Below are positions 51,714-60,099 of a stretch of 64,000 nt of DNA, piece by piece. Origin of the DNA: Salininema proteolyticum (lineage in GTDB: Bacteria; Actinomycetota; Actinomycetes; Mycobacteriales; Micromonosporaceae); the NCBI RefSeq assembly GCF_042685645.1, contig NZ_JBHUNX010000001.1, positions 1,364,001-1,428,000 on the forward strand. Direction: 5' to 3'. Made by a program: the position numbers and the translations under genes. Below the pieces are notes generated by a model, which did not search any database, was not told the origin of the DNA, and saw only the letters and a program-made list of their open reading frames with translations. How positions within the stretch are numbered: position 1 is the first letter of the stretch; each line of letters starts with the position of its first letter.

Positions 51714-52807
51714 AGAGCGATCCTCTCGTACTCCTTGTCGCAGGGCGTGCCCCACGTGTACTCCAGCTCTCTCCGGGTCAGATTCATTTGGACGGACATG
51801 GCCGTCGTCGACCACAGCTCCGGTGGATCGCTCTCCACCGCATGGCGGCACAGGCTCAGCTCGCCGTTCTCGTGGTCCCGCATGGCGCGCTTCATTCCGT
51901 CCACGGACACCGGGCCCTCGCCTACCAGTCCGCTCATCCGCTCGTAGCGGTCGAAGGTGGACTGCTTCCCCGTCCGCAGCCAGCTCTGGTCAATTCCCAG
52001 CGCCTGCGCCTCGAGGAAGTGGTTGGCGTGCACCAGGGGGCGTTCCCCGTCCTGATAGGTGACCAGGGAGCCTCGCGGAGACGTCTCCGCGTTCACGACG
52101 CCCTCTTCCGAGCCTATGAGGAAGTCGGCCGAGCAACCAGGGCGCCCGCCCGCGACGACGCCCACCGCCTCCCGCAGCGTCCTCGACTCCAGCACCCGCT
52201 GCGTCCTCATGTGCACCGGCATTCCCGCTATGCGCCAGTCGTCCTCCGACGAGCCCAGACCCATCAGGCAGACGCCCAGGCCCTCGCTGTTGATCCCGAT
52301 CTTGGCGCCGGCGATGCCCGCCTCGGTGAAGCCCAGCGCCCGGACGCCGTCCTTCTCCCAACGGACCCAGGCGCCCTCGATCTGCGGGAACCAGTCCCAG
52401 TTCTGGCCGATGTGGATCTCGCCGTCCTCGAAAGCCTCGGCCGCTCCTCCGAATGACGTGCACTCGCCCTCAAGCGAGGCGGCGGTCGGGCGCCCGAACT
52501 CGCTCCACGTCGTGTACAGCAGCTCGTAGCGGGCGTTGACCATGGCCACGTCGACCAGATCCACGCCCGAGCCCTCCGAGATGCCCTCCATCGCCTCGCG
52601 ATAGCCCGGGTCGTACTCCGCGACCCGATCGACGAACTCGCGGCTCCTGCGGTCGATCCCGGCGTCGTCGAGGCCCGCGACCCGGATGCGGATCCGATAC
52701 TCCCGCGCGTTGGAGGCCACGCCCTCCCGCAGCCTCTCTCCGTGGAGTCTTCCCGCCGTTCTGGGGTCGGCCGGCAGGTCCAGTACAGGAATTTGAGTCA
52801 TGCTCAT
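51710..52807 (-). CDS. NTN-hydrolase of peptidase family C45 (acyl-CoA:6-APA acyltransferase-like)
   Basis: About 365 aa. RYELLYTT and EGECTSFGGAAEAF give the nucleophile Cys116, exposed by autocleavage in this family, although Glu rather than Gly precedes it. Other AAT-like segments are GQNWDWFPQIEGAWVRWEKD, KIGINSEGLGVCLMGLGSSE, and HANHFLEAQALG. Relatives include penicillin acyltransferase and amidases on lipids or peptides; the substrate here is unknown. ATG at 52807 has GGAA 5 nt upstream (ATG 52801 and GTG 52810 also in frame). Follows the kinase gene on the same strand with a 36-bp gap. Confidence 0.85.
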   Translation of the reverse strand: MSMTQIPVLDLPADPRTAGRLHGERLREGVASNAREYRIRIRVAGLDDAGIDRRSREFVDRVAEYDPGYREAMEGISEGSGVDLVDVAMVNARYELLYTTWSEFGRPTAASLEGECTSFGGAAEAFEDGEIHIGQNWDWFPQIEGAWVRWEKDGVRALGFTEAGIAGAKIGINSEGLGVCLMGLGSSEDDWRIAGMPVHMRTQRVLESRTLREAVGVVAGGRPGCSADFLIGSEEGVVNAETSPRGSLVTYQDGERPLVHANHFLEAQALGIDQSWLRTGKQSTFDRYERMSGLVGEGPVSVDGMKRAMRDHENGELSLCRHAVESDPPELWSTTAMSVQMNLTRRELEYTWGTPCDKEYERIAL

Positions 52808-52843
52808 CACTGTTCCAGATCCGTCCGGTGCTGGAAAGGCCTT

Positions 52844-53857
52844 TTACGCGGCCAGGAGGGCCTTCTCCACCTGCGAGTAGTGCAGCGTCCACCACTTGAT
52901 CAGGCCCGTCTGGCCCGGCAGCAGGTGGTCGCAGGCCGAGTTGTGCCGCAGATAGTGCCACTCGACGATCCAGTTGTCCGTGAGGCGGTCCCACCACAGC
53001 TGGTGCGCCGCCAGCGAGATCTCCGTCGTGCCCACGTCGAACGCCGTCCGGTACCCGGCCGCGAAGGCCTGGATCCGCTCGGTGTCCAGGCCGCGCTCGT
53101 CCCCGTACGTGAAGTAGAACACCGCCGCCCGGGTCATCTCCCTCGCGTAGGCGGACACCGACAGGCGGTCCCAGTCCAGGATCGCCGAGACCGCGTCGTT
53201 CTGGCCGTGCAGAACGTTGTGCGGATGCAGGTCGCCGTGGATGTAGCCGATGATCTTCGGCGAGGCCTCCGGCGGGCGGCGGTCTCCCAGCCGGACGAGC
53301 AGGCCCCTCTTCAGCCGCAGCGTCTTCTCCGCCTCGGCCTCGAAGCCCGTGTTGTCGCCCCGGCCGGCGGCCATCAGTTCCAGCAGGCGGTCGACCTTCC
53401 TCAGGGCCTCCGCCGTCGTCATCGGCTGGTCGAACGTCGCCGGGCGGTCCACCGGGATGGAGCTGTGCAGGGTGCGGTGGAGGCGTCCGATGACGTCCCC
53501 CAGCTGCCTGCAGGAGGCCGGCGACATGGACAGGCCCGAGCGGTGCCGGCCGCCGACCCACGGGAAGACCCCGAACTCCTCTCCTCCGACGAAGATCGTC
53601 GAGGTTCCTCCCCTCGAGGGGACCGGCTGGACCACCGGGACTCCGGCGTTCCACAGCGCTTGCAGGACGCGGAACTGGAACTGCAGCTCCGGTCCCTTCA
53701 CGTCCCGGAACATCTTGAGCAGGTACGGCCCCGAGGCCGTGTCCACCCGCCAGCTGCGGTTCATCAGGCCGGTCTGGACCCTCTTCATCTGGAGGATCGG
53801 GCCCAGTTCCCAATGGGCCAGCGCTGCATCGGGAAGTCCAGGCGCTGCGACAGTCAT
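52844..53857 (-). CDS. APH-fold phosphotransferase (aminoglycoside/choline/homoserine kinase-like)
   Basis: 337 aa. MNRSWRVDTASGPYLLKMFR gives the ATP-binding Lys; GYIHGDLHPHNVLHGQNDAV is the catalytic loop (HGDLHxxN) and AILDWDRLS the Mg-binding DWD. Substrate cannot be named: such proteins phosphorylate aminoglycosides, choline, homoserine, thiamine or maltose-type substrates. ATG at 53857 with TAGGCT 7 nt upstream, leaderless. The upstream in-frame extension to 54022 has no support. Probably co-transcribed with the C45-type gene. Confidence 0.87.
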   Translation of the reverse strand: MTVAAPGLPDAALAHWELGPILQMKRVQTGLMNRSWRVDTASGPYLLKMFRDVKGPELQFQFRVLQALWNAGVPVVQPVPSRGGTSTIFVGGEEFGVFPWVGGRHRSGLSMSPASCRQLGDVIGRLHRTLHSSIPVDRPATFDQPMTTAEALRKVDRLLELMAAGRGDNTGFEAEAEKTLRLKRGLLVRLGDRRPPEASPKIIGYIHGDLHPHNVLHGQNDAVSAILDWDRLSVSAYAREMTRAAVFYFTYGDERGLDTERIQAFAAGYRTAFDVGTTEISLAAHQLWWDRLTDNWIVEWHYLRHNSACDHLLPGQTGLIKWWTLHYSQVEKALLAA

Positions 53858-53864
53858 GCCTACA

Positions 53865-53870
53865 AGCCTA
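53865..53870 (-). promoter_or_regulatory. Leaderless -10 element of APH-fold kinase gene
   Basis: TAGGCT on the minus strand, 7 nt before the ATG at 53857. Confidence 0.5.
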
Positions 53871-54037
53871 ACGACCGGCTCAACGTGTCCCACGTCGCGT
53901 TCGCCGGGTACCCCCGATCGGGGCTCCGGAATCGGTCCTGTATAGTTTTTTCTCGTTGGAGGGAACAAGCCCGACAGGGCGGAAAACCTCTCACACAACC
54001 ACATATGGGATCTGTGCATCACAGAAGCTCATAAGTC

Positions 54038-54059
54038 GGTGCTAATATGAATTAGCGCC
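54038..54059. promoter_or_regulatory. Palindrome upstream of first tRNA-Leu
   Basis: GGTGCTAAT-ATGA-ATTAGCGCC: 9-bp arms with one G-T mismatch and a 4-nt centre, 36 bp before the tRNA. It may be a terminator-like hairpin or an operator. A TATAGT -10-like hexamer at 53941-53946 lies further upstream. Confidence 0.35.
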
Positions 54060-54094
54060 GCGGACCAGTGCGAATGTTTTCCACGGGTCGATGA

Positions 54095-54179
54095 GCGCGA
54101 GTGGCGGAATGGCAGACGCGCTAGCTTGAGGTGCTAGTGTCCGATTAAGGACGTGGGGGTTCAAGTCCCCCCTCGCGCA
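54095..54179 (+). tRNA. tRNA-Leu (anticodon GAG), copy 1
   Basis: 85-nt class II tRNA. Acceptor GCGCGAG/CTCGCGC, D-arm with TGGCGGAATGGCAGACGCG, anticodon stem CTAGC/GCTAG around TTGAGGT with GAG at 54128-54130, a long variable arm TGTCCGATTAAGGACG, and T-arm GGGGG-TTCAAGT-CCCCC. Discriminator A, CCA not encoded. Identical to the copy at 55662. Confidence 0.97.
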
Positions 54180-54188
54180 CAGATGCAG

Positions 54189-54216
54189 AACCCCCACGGT
54201 TTAGGCCGTGGGGGTT
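54189..54216 (+). terminator. Terminator after tRNA-Leu copy 1
   Basis: AACCCCCACGG-TTTAGG-CCGTGGGGGTT followed by TTCCTTT: 11-bp stem with a T-rich tail, the clearest intrinsic terminator in the window. Confidence 0.85.
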
Positions 54217-54467
54217 TTCCTTTGCTCATTTTCGCCGCTTCCCTATTCGGAGGCCATCTCCCGTACCATCCCGGACAGGGCCTCCACGAGGCTCGAGCCG
54301 CCGGGACCTCCCTCCGGGCCAGGGAGGCGTCCGCGGGTTTCGGCCCTGATGCCCGGCTCATGGGCGACACCCGAGACCGACCTTCCCGGCTACCGGACCG
54401 ACGCCGTGGCTTCGGCCCGGTACACCCTGTCGTACGTGCCGTGCTTTGGCGCATCCATCGATGCTCC
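54217..54467. other. Intergenic region, no gene supported
   Basis: About 250 bp between the tRNA terminator and the stop of a minus-strand membrane-protein gene. Several short open frames exist on both strands, but none shows a recognisable protein, ribosome site or clear codon bias. Confidence 0.5.
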
Positions 54468-55142
54468 CTATTCAGGAGAGCGCCCGCCGGAACGCTCGCC
54501 TTTCAAAGCTGCTGCGCGCCACAGCTCACGAGCCACCCAGAACGCCGACAGGAGGACCAAGGCACCCCAGACGATGCGCAGCGAGTGGGAGACGAGAAAG
54601 TGCGGGTAGTACAGGGCGATCAAGACGGCGAACGGCACGCCGCTCCAGCGGTTGAGTTCGCCGGAGCGCCAAATGGAGACGGCGGCCAGGATCGAGGCGG
54701 TGATCAGCAGGATCATGCCGACGAGGCCGATGGGCATGGCGACGAGATCCTCCCGGAAAGAGTTGCCGACGTCGGCCATGGCGGGGTCTCCGGTCTCCTC
54801 GGCGTGCCGGCCGATGGCCCGCAGGCCGTAGGTCTCGCCGCCGTAGAAGGGAAGGGTCATGGCGACTCCGAAATAACCGGTCACCGTGGCCAGGAAGGCG
54901 GGTCTGCCGGCGCGAGTGTCCACTTGCGAGGTTCGCAGGGCGGCCCAGGCCACGGGGAACAGGATGAGGCCGAACATCGCGGCGACGTGGCCCGCCACCC
55001 ATCCCGGCTCGGCCCAGGACTCCGCTCCGGCCAGGGTCTCTTGATCGAGTCGGGGCGGCAATATCTCATAGACGAGGAAGAGGACTCCGGCCACCGCCAT
55101 GGCGAGGGCGCCGAGCCGAATGCGAAGGGGACGGGTGTTCAT
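54468..55142 (-). CDS. Multi-pass membrane protein of unknown function
   Basis: About 224 aa, with around six hydrophobic segments: LGALAMAVAGVLFLVYEILP, VAGHVAAMFGLILFPVAWAA, ATVTGYFGVAMTLPFYGGE, MPIGLVGMILLITASILAAV, GVPFAVLIALYYPHFLVSH and IVWGALVLLSAFWVARELW. No known family. It lies between the two identical tRNA-Leu genes, on the opposite strand. ATG at 55142 has GGAG 9 nt upstream. Confidence 0.75.
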   Translation of the reverse strand: MNTRPLRIRLGALAMAVAGVLFLVYEILPPRLDQETLAGAESWAEPGWVAGHVAAMFGLILFPVAWAALRTSQVDTRAGRPAFLATVTGYFGVAMTLPFYGGETYGLRAIGRHAEETGDPAMADVGNSFREDLVAMPIGLVGMILLITASILAAVSIWRSGELNRWSGVPFAVLIALYYPHFLVSHSLRIVWGALVLLSAFWVARELWRAAALKGERSGGRSPE

Positions 55143-55661
55143 TTGCGCTCCAGGAGGTCGTGACAAATAAAAATGACAGGTGTCGATTTATTCACGATCA
55201 TGGTCCCACACACGACACGACTGCTCGAACGCAGAACTCTATTCTGGATTTCGAGCCGGCCCTGAGCGGCCTCGGGCTCTTGGCCTGCACAGAGCCAAGG
55301 CCTTTCGGTGCTTGTGCCGCTATTGGGCCGAGGCAGGGGCGGGCTCCGAAAGCGTGTCGGCCCCATCCGTTCGGCGCGGCCGGTCTGGCCCCGGCCTGAG
55401 AGGTCGGTGTCAGTGCCAGTGACCGTAGACGGCCTTGACGGAACCGGCACTTTTCAGCGGTCCCCGATGTGGTCTGTGAATCCGTTCAAGGGGACGCCTG
55501 GTTCGAGATGCCTCCACGGGGCGAGGAAGGACACTCTCGGTTCTCCTCTTTGGAGAGCTCGGGACCCGAACCTGTAGAGTTCTCTCTCGTCGGGGAACGT
55601 CCGAAACGGGCACCTCGGCCAGCGGAATAAGGGATTCGTACAGTGCGGAATCCCGAAACGA
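55143..55661. other. 519-bp gene-poor region before tRNA-Leu copy 2
   Basis: No protein-coding frame is convincing. At 55571-55598 CCTGTAGAGTTCTCTC... parallels the sequence at 53937-53966 upstream of tRNA-Leu copy 1 (CCTGTATAGTTTTTTC...), with CTCG and GGGAAC following in both, probably a shared tRNA promoter with -10 TAGAGT/TATAGT. An imperfect GATTCG/CGGAATC-type hairpin lies at 55633-55653 just before the tRNA. Confidence 0.5.
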
Positions 55662-55746
55662 GCGCGAGTGGCGGAATGGCAGACGCGCTAGCTTGAGGTG
55701 CTAGTGTCCGATTAAGGACGTGGGGGTTCAAGTCCCCCCTCGCGCA
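55662..55746 (+). tRNA. tRNA-Leu (anticodon GAG), copy 2
   Basis: 85 nt, base-for-base identical to the tRNA at 54095, anticodon GAG at 55695-55697. The identity extends a few bases on each side (GA before, CACAGATG after), then the flanks differ, except for the shared terminator and a diverged upstream promoter-like segment. Confidence 0.97.
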
Positions 55747-55754
55747 CAGATGTG

Positions 55755-55782
55755 AACCCCCACGGTTTAGGCCGTGGGGGTT
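55755..55782 (+). terminator. Terminator after tRNA-Leu copy 2
   Basis: The same AACCCCCACGG / CCGTGGGGGTT stem and TTTAGG loop as after copy 1, followed by GTTTATT. Confidence 0.85.
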
Positions 55783-56013
55783 GTTTATTGCCTTCCCTGT
55801 CGACCGTCTGGCAGAGTGGCCGGCACGCTCTCATGGGCACCGACCATAATAAATTGGTACACACGCATACTTTGCCTGCGGTATCAAAGGCATCGACAGT
55901 CTGAATAGCTTCGGGTGCGGCCGGCGGATGAGAGCACCGGAAGTCTCAGATTACTGAAGAACCTCGGAATCAGAAGGCGCGACCTGGGCAGTTTTCGGCT
56001 TGTGGGGCGGTGG

Positions 56014-56457
56014 TCAGTAGTTGAGCCTCCGGCAGTGGCCACTGTCCGTCATCCACAGGATTCTCTTGCGGGTCTCGGGGCCGTACACGCCGTCCGGAGA
56101 CGCTCCTGCCTTCCGCTGCGCGCGCTCGAGCGCGGCCGCCGTGCCGGAGCCGAAGATCCCGTCGACCGCGATCGGCTCCCTGAGGTTGCAGTACCGCAGC
56201 GCGCGTTGGAGAATTCGCACGCCACCGTTCTGGGAACCGATGCTCATCTGGCAGTTCACACTCGTGTTGTAGGCGGGATACCGGACGCCGTACCCGCTCA
56301 CGTTTCGGAACGTATCGCCGTTGCACCATGACAGTTGGGCGCTGACATTACTGCTCTCCATACCGGTCGAAGGGGCAGCCGTCGCCGGGGACGCGATGGC
56401 GACCGCCATGGCGGCGCCGAGCAGGACGGTCGCGGGCTTCTTAAGGAACCTGCGCAT
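56014..56457 (-). CDS. Secreted peptidoglycan-binding domain protein
   Basis: 147 aa. Signal peptide MRRFLKKPATVLLGAAMAVA to about residue 28. The C-terminal half is a PG_binding_1 type repeat (GGVRILQRALRYCNLREPIA, VDGIFGSGTAAALERAQRKA, GASPDGVYGPETRKRILWM). No catalytic domain, so it is probably a wall-bound small protein or inhibitor. AAGGAGA lies 7 nt before the ATG at 56457. The 231-bp gap 55783-56013 is A/T-richer and holds no supported gene. Confidence 0.85.
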   Translation of the reverse strand: MRRFLKKPATVLLGAAMAVAIASPATAAPSTGMESSNVSAQLSWCNGDTFRNVSGYGVRYPAYNTSVNCQMSIGSQNGGVRILQRALRYCNLREPIAVDGIFGSGTAAALERAQRKAGASPDGVYGPETRKRILWMTDSGHCRRLNY

Positions 56458-56607
56458 GAGGGAATCTCCTTATCGAGGTGGTCTGACGAGGTTCGTCAGC
56501 GTAACAGCCGAACGACGGAATCGGCACCCTCAAGTTCGGCTCGACCGTTTCGCTTACCATTGGGCCACAGTCGAATCAGTATCGATTCAGTCGCGGGTGA
56601 GCATAGA

Positions 56608-58014
56608 ATGGGGCCTCCGCTCGTGGCACTTGTCGCGACACTCGTTCGCACGGTGCTCGGGGCTGTGGAGGGCTGGGGCGATTCAAGAAGGGGTGTTCGG
56701 GGAGGAGAGCGGGTCATAGGCACAGCGAATGAAGCGGAACTGGAGGAGCAGGTCACGACGGCGTCCTCCGCTGAGAGTGGGTTCCGGTCTCTTCTGCGGG
56801 ACAAGGGGTTCCCGTCGTACTTCGGTGGTGTGGCGGTTTCCAGCCTCGGCAACGCGATGAGCGAAGTGGCCGTCGTCCTCGTCGCCATGACTCTAGTGGA
56901 CGTGGAACTGTCAGGCCAGGCGGTGGCGGCGTCCACGATCGCCTACATGCTCCCCGGACTAATGGTCGGCATACTGCTGAGCCGGTACGTGAGGAAGTTC
57001 CGGCCGACGACGTTGATCATGGCGGACTGCCTGTGGCGATTCGGCTGGTTCGCGATCATCGGCCTCCTATACAGCCGGGACAAGCTCACCTTGGCGATAT
57101 TCGTGGCCTGCCTGGCGGCGGCCGCATTGTCGAAATCGGCTGGGAGATCCGGTGCCAACGCGACTGTACCGCTGCTCGTTCCGCGAGATCGACTCCTGCA
57201 CGCCAACACGTTGTCCGGAATCGTGGTTCAGGGATCGACGATGGTCGGTCCGGCTCTGGCGGGCCTCATAGCGTCGCTGTGGTCGCCGGTTGGGGCTCTG
57301 GTGTTGGACGGGGCCACCTTCCTGGTCTTCGCGGTCGGCGCATTCGCCGCTTCCCGTGTGATCCGCGAGAAGGGTGGTGACGAAATAACCGGTGGTGCAG
57401 CGGAGACGCAGCGCTCCGGCCCGTGGAGACTCGTCGGCACGGCCATGCCGGTGTTCGTCACTACCGGCGTCTTCTATCTTCTTTACGGCTGCTTCGTCGT
57501 CGCCCTTCCATTGCTGGCGGCAGGACACGCGCCGGAAGATGGGGGAGCGGGCCTATTGGGAGTCATGTGGTCCCTGTTCGGCGCTGGAGCAGTCGTATCA
57601 GGACTGCTGGCTCCCAGACTTCGGTTCTTGGTCCGTCCGAGGTCGCTGGCCGCCATGTCGGGCGGCTGGGGCCTGTGCATGTGCGCGGTCGCGGCGTCGC
57701 CGCACCCGGCATTGGCCGCACTGTCCATGTTTCTCGGCGGACTGGCCTATGGGCCGTATGGGGCGGTGGTCCGCACGCTGTTCCAAAGAGACTTCTCCAA
57801 GGGCGACAACATGGAGGTTTCCGGATACTACGGGGCGCTCACCTCGGCGGCTGCACCGCTGGGGATCATGGCGGCCGGTATTCTGTCGAGCTTTGCCGGG
57901 CCGGGCGCCATCATGGGCGCCGCTGGAGCCGTCCTAGTAGCGATGGGCACGGTCGGAACGGCGGTCATGTGGCGCATGAGCGGACTGGCGGCACCTGAGC
58001 CATGCGAGCGTTGA
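56608..58014 (+). CDS. MFS transporter, drug-efflux-like
   Basis: About 468 aa with a long hydrophilic N-terminus, then ~11-12 helices beginning PSYFGGVAVSSLGNAMSEVA and VAASTIAYMLPGLMVGILLS. The loop ANATVPLLVPRDRLLHANTL and the STMVGPALAGLI segment resemble MFS_3-type exporters. ATG at 56608 is chosen because GGGTGAG lies 6-7 nt upstream; a start nearer residue 60 cannot be excluded, since GGAGGAGAG occurs there without a good start codon. Substrate unknown. Confidence 0.82.
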   Translation: MGPPLVALVATLVRTVLGAVEGWGDSRRGVRGGERVIGTANEAELEEQVTTASSAESGFRSLLRDKGFPSYFGGVAVSSLGNAMSEVAVVLVAMTLVDVELSGQAVAASTIAYMLPGLMVGILLSRYVRKFRPTTLIMADCLWRFGWFAIIGLLYSRDKLTLAIFVACLAAAALSKSAGRSGANATVPLLVPRDRLLHANTLSGIVVQGSTMVGPALAGLIASLWSPVGALVLDGATFLVFAVGAFAASRVIREKGGDEITGGAAETQRSGPWRLVGTAMPVFVTTGVFYLLYGCFVVALPLLAAGHAPEDGGAGLLGVMWSLFGAGAVVSGLLAPRLRFLVRPRSLAAMSGGWGLCMCAVAASPHPALAALSMFLGGLAYGPYGAVVRTLFQRDFSKGDNMEVSGYYGALTSAAAPLGIMAAGILSSFAGPGAIMGAAGAVLVAMGTVGTAVMWRMSGLAAPEPCER

Positions 58015-58065
58015 CGGTCCCGAAGCCGGTCGGCCAGACCGACTCCGGGAACCGGTCTCTGCTCG

Positions 58066-59955
58066 TTATACGCCGAGCAGCGTCACATTGTACGAGACGA
58101 GGACGAGACAGGCTCCCAGAGCTCCCACGGCCGGGAGCGAATGGCCGACCATTCCGCGTGCACGTCCGTCGCTCTTGAACCAGGACGCGGCCGCTGCAAT
58201 GAACAGCGGAGGCGTCACGATCAAAAGGACGGAGGCAAGCACTGTCATGGCGGTCAACAGGGGAGACCCGGTCAGGACGGACTCCATCATGGCGTTCTCG
58301 TCGGCCATCGCCAGTCCCGTCAATATGAGGAACGCGGCGGCCACTGCTCCGGCAGACCAGGTGAACAGGCGCAATGCCCAGGTGAGTGCGCCTTTGTGTC
58401 GGTGGACGATCCCACGGACGATCGCGATCGTCGAGACGATCAGCCCGACCAGGAGCGCCAGCAGGCCGGCGAGGAGGACGACCGCGTGCGCGGCGGGGTT
58501 CTCGAACCAGGAGAGGTGTCGGTACGGCTCGGTGGAATTCGCGCTGTGGACCAGAGTGCCGTCCGTGGTGATGAACAGGGTATCGGTGCCATTCTCCTCG
58601 CGGAACAATCCGTCTCCCGTCGGCACCCAGCGCTGCCGGTCGACGGCGGGGTCCGGCGACAGGCCGGAAGTCGCCAGTTTGTCGCCCTCGACCGTGACGA
58701 CTACCGGGGAGAAGAGGAGTGACATACGGGTGAAGTTGGACTCGCTGGAGCGGAGGGGCACGTAGCGTCCCTCGTACCGGCTCAGATCGGTTCGGACGGC
58801 AAAGTCCTCCGACGCGGCGGTCTCTTCCGAGAAGTGGTCGATGACGGCGTCGACGAGTTCGTTTGCGGCGAAGACGGTCTCGGCTGCCAACCGCCCGTCG
58901 CCGTTGAAGACGATGTGGACGCCCAGCTCGAGATCCGGGACCAGGGCGAACGCGTTGTGGAATCCCGGCAGGTCTCCGGACTTGAACCAGACGGTACGGC
59001 CGTTGCGGGTAGCCTCCCGGAAACCGAAGCCGGTGCCCGGCATGCGGTCGTCGATAGTGAACTGACGCGACATCATCGGCGGAGCGACCGACAGCCCCAG
59101 CTCCGCGCCGCCGGAGAGCATGGACGCCATGAAGCGGTTCATGTCGGCGGCGGTGGAGACGAGTCCGGCCCCCGTCGGGGTCACGGGGGAGAGGTGGCCG
59201 GCGGTTTCGGCCTGGCCGTTGCCGGAGGGCCGGTGGCCGGACGGAACTTCGCCCTCGGCGGCGAATCGGGTGTCGTCCATGCCGAGCGGCGCGAAGACCT
59301 TGTCGGCCAGGTAGGTCTCGAACTGTTCGCCGGAGGCCTCTTCGACGAGGAGACCGGCGAGCACGAAGTCATAGTTGTTGTAGACGGAGGTCTCGCCCGG
59401 CGGTCGGACCCTGCCCGGCTCGTGCTTCCTCGCGAACTCGGCCAGGCTCAGGCCGCGGTTCTCGTCGTCGGCCCACCGGTAGACGTCGTCGTCGAAGCCT
59501 GACGTGTAAGACAACAGGTGCCGCAGGGTGACAGGACGACCGGGGTACGTGTCGTCGACGGAGAATCCGGACAGGTGGTCGTTCACGTCGGCGTCGAGGT
59601 CGAGATCGCCGGCCTCGACGAGCCGCAGCGCGGCGGCGGTGGTGAAGAGCTTGGTCACAGAGGCGGGAAGGAAGGGCGTTTCGCTGCCGAACGGAGTCTC
59701 GGTCTCGAGGTCGGCCAGGCCGTAGCCCCGTTCGAGGACGCTTTCGCCGCCGACGGTGACGGCCACGGCGGCCCCGGGAATGTCGTTGTCCTCGAGTTGG
59801 TCGCGGACCAGGTCGTCGACGAGGGCAGTGATGTCGTCTTCGGACTGCTGCGCCCTGGCGGTCCCGGAAAAAGCGGTCATTGTCATGGCGGTGAGCGCCG
59901 TAAGGATGAGGAGGGCGCCGGCGCGTCGGGGAAGGGAGGCGTATGTCTTGTCCAC
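58066..59955 (-). CDS. Beta-lactamase-fold serine hydrolase with C-terminal membrane domain
   Basis: 629 aa. Signal peptide MDKTYASLPRRAGALLILTA to about residue 35. Residues ~40-380 are a class C beta-lactamase / penicillin-binding-like domain with catalytic SVTK in FLPASVTKLFTTAAALRLVE and YNN (SVYNNYDFVLAGLLVE) as second motif; KSGDLPG holds the third-motif region. Residues ~495-629 form about four membrane helices. The architecture suggests an exported, membrane-held D-amino peptidase or esterase. GTG at 59955 with TAGCGT 7 nt upstream. Confidence 0.9.
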   Translation of the reverse strand: MDKTYASLPRRAGALLILTALTAMTMTAFSGTARAQQSEDDITALVDDLVRDQLEDNDIPGAAVAVTVGGESVLERGYGLADLETETPFGSETPFLPASVTKLFTTAAALRLVEAGDLDLDADVNDHLSGFSVDDTYPGRPVTLRHLLSYTSGFDDDVYRWADDENRGLSLAEFARKHEPGRVRPPGETSVYNNYDFVLAGLLVEEASGEQFETYLADKVFAPLGMDDTRFAAEGEVPSGHRPSGNGQAETAGHLSPVTPTGAGLVSTAADMNRFMASMLSGGAELGLSVAPPMMSRQFTIDDRMPGTGFGFREATRNGRTVWFKSGDLPGFHNAFALVPDLELGVHIVFNGDGRLAAETVFAANELVDAVIDHFSEETAASEDFAVRTDLSRYEGRYVPLRSSESNFTRMSLLFSPVVVTVEGDKLATSGLSPDPAVDRQRWVPTGDGLFREENGTDTLFITTDGTLVHSANSTEPYRHLSWFENPAAHAVVLLAGLLALLVGLIVSTIAIVRGIVHRHKGALTWALRLFTWSAGAVAAAFLILTGLAMADENAMMESVLTGSPLLTAMTVLASVLLIVTPPLFIAAAASWFKSDGRARGMVGHSLPAVGALGACLVLVSYNVTLLGV

Positions 59956-59962
59956 TCCCGCA

Positions 59963-59968
59963 ACGCTA
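59963..59968 (-). promoter_or_regulatory. Leaderless -10 element of serine hydrolase gene
   Basis: TAGCGT on the minus strand, 7 nt (TGCGGGA) before the GTG at 59955. Confidence 0.5.
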
Positions 59969-60099
59969 CGGACGATTCGCCTGCGGCACAGTGATGTTGA
60001 CGGGCCAATGGCGGGTGGGGACAGCCCTACCGAAAGACGCCTTGGTGACGGCCGGCGGTCCGAAGCCCTGATCCCCCGGTGCGTTGAGCCGCGCAGGCC

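Noticed and set aside
52844..53857. Aminoglycoside resistance gene
   Set aside because: Only the general APH-fold motifs are present; the substrate is not determined and the context does not indicate resistance.
54093..55782. Integrated phage or plasmid between the tRNA-Leu copies
   Set aside because: No integrase, excisionase or replication gene, and the insert is only ~1.5 kb.
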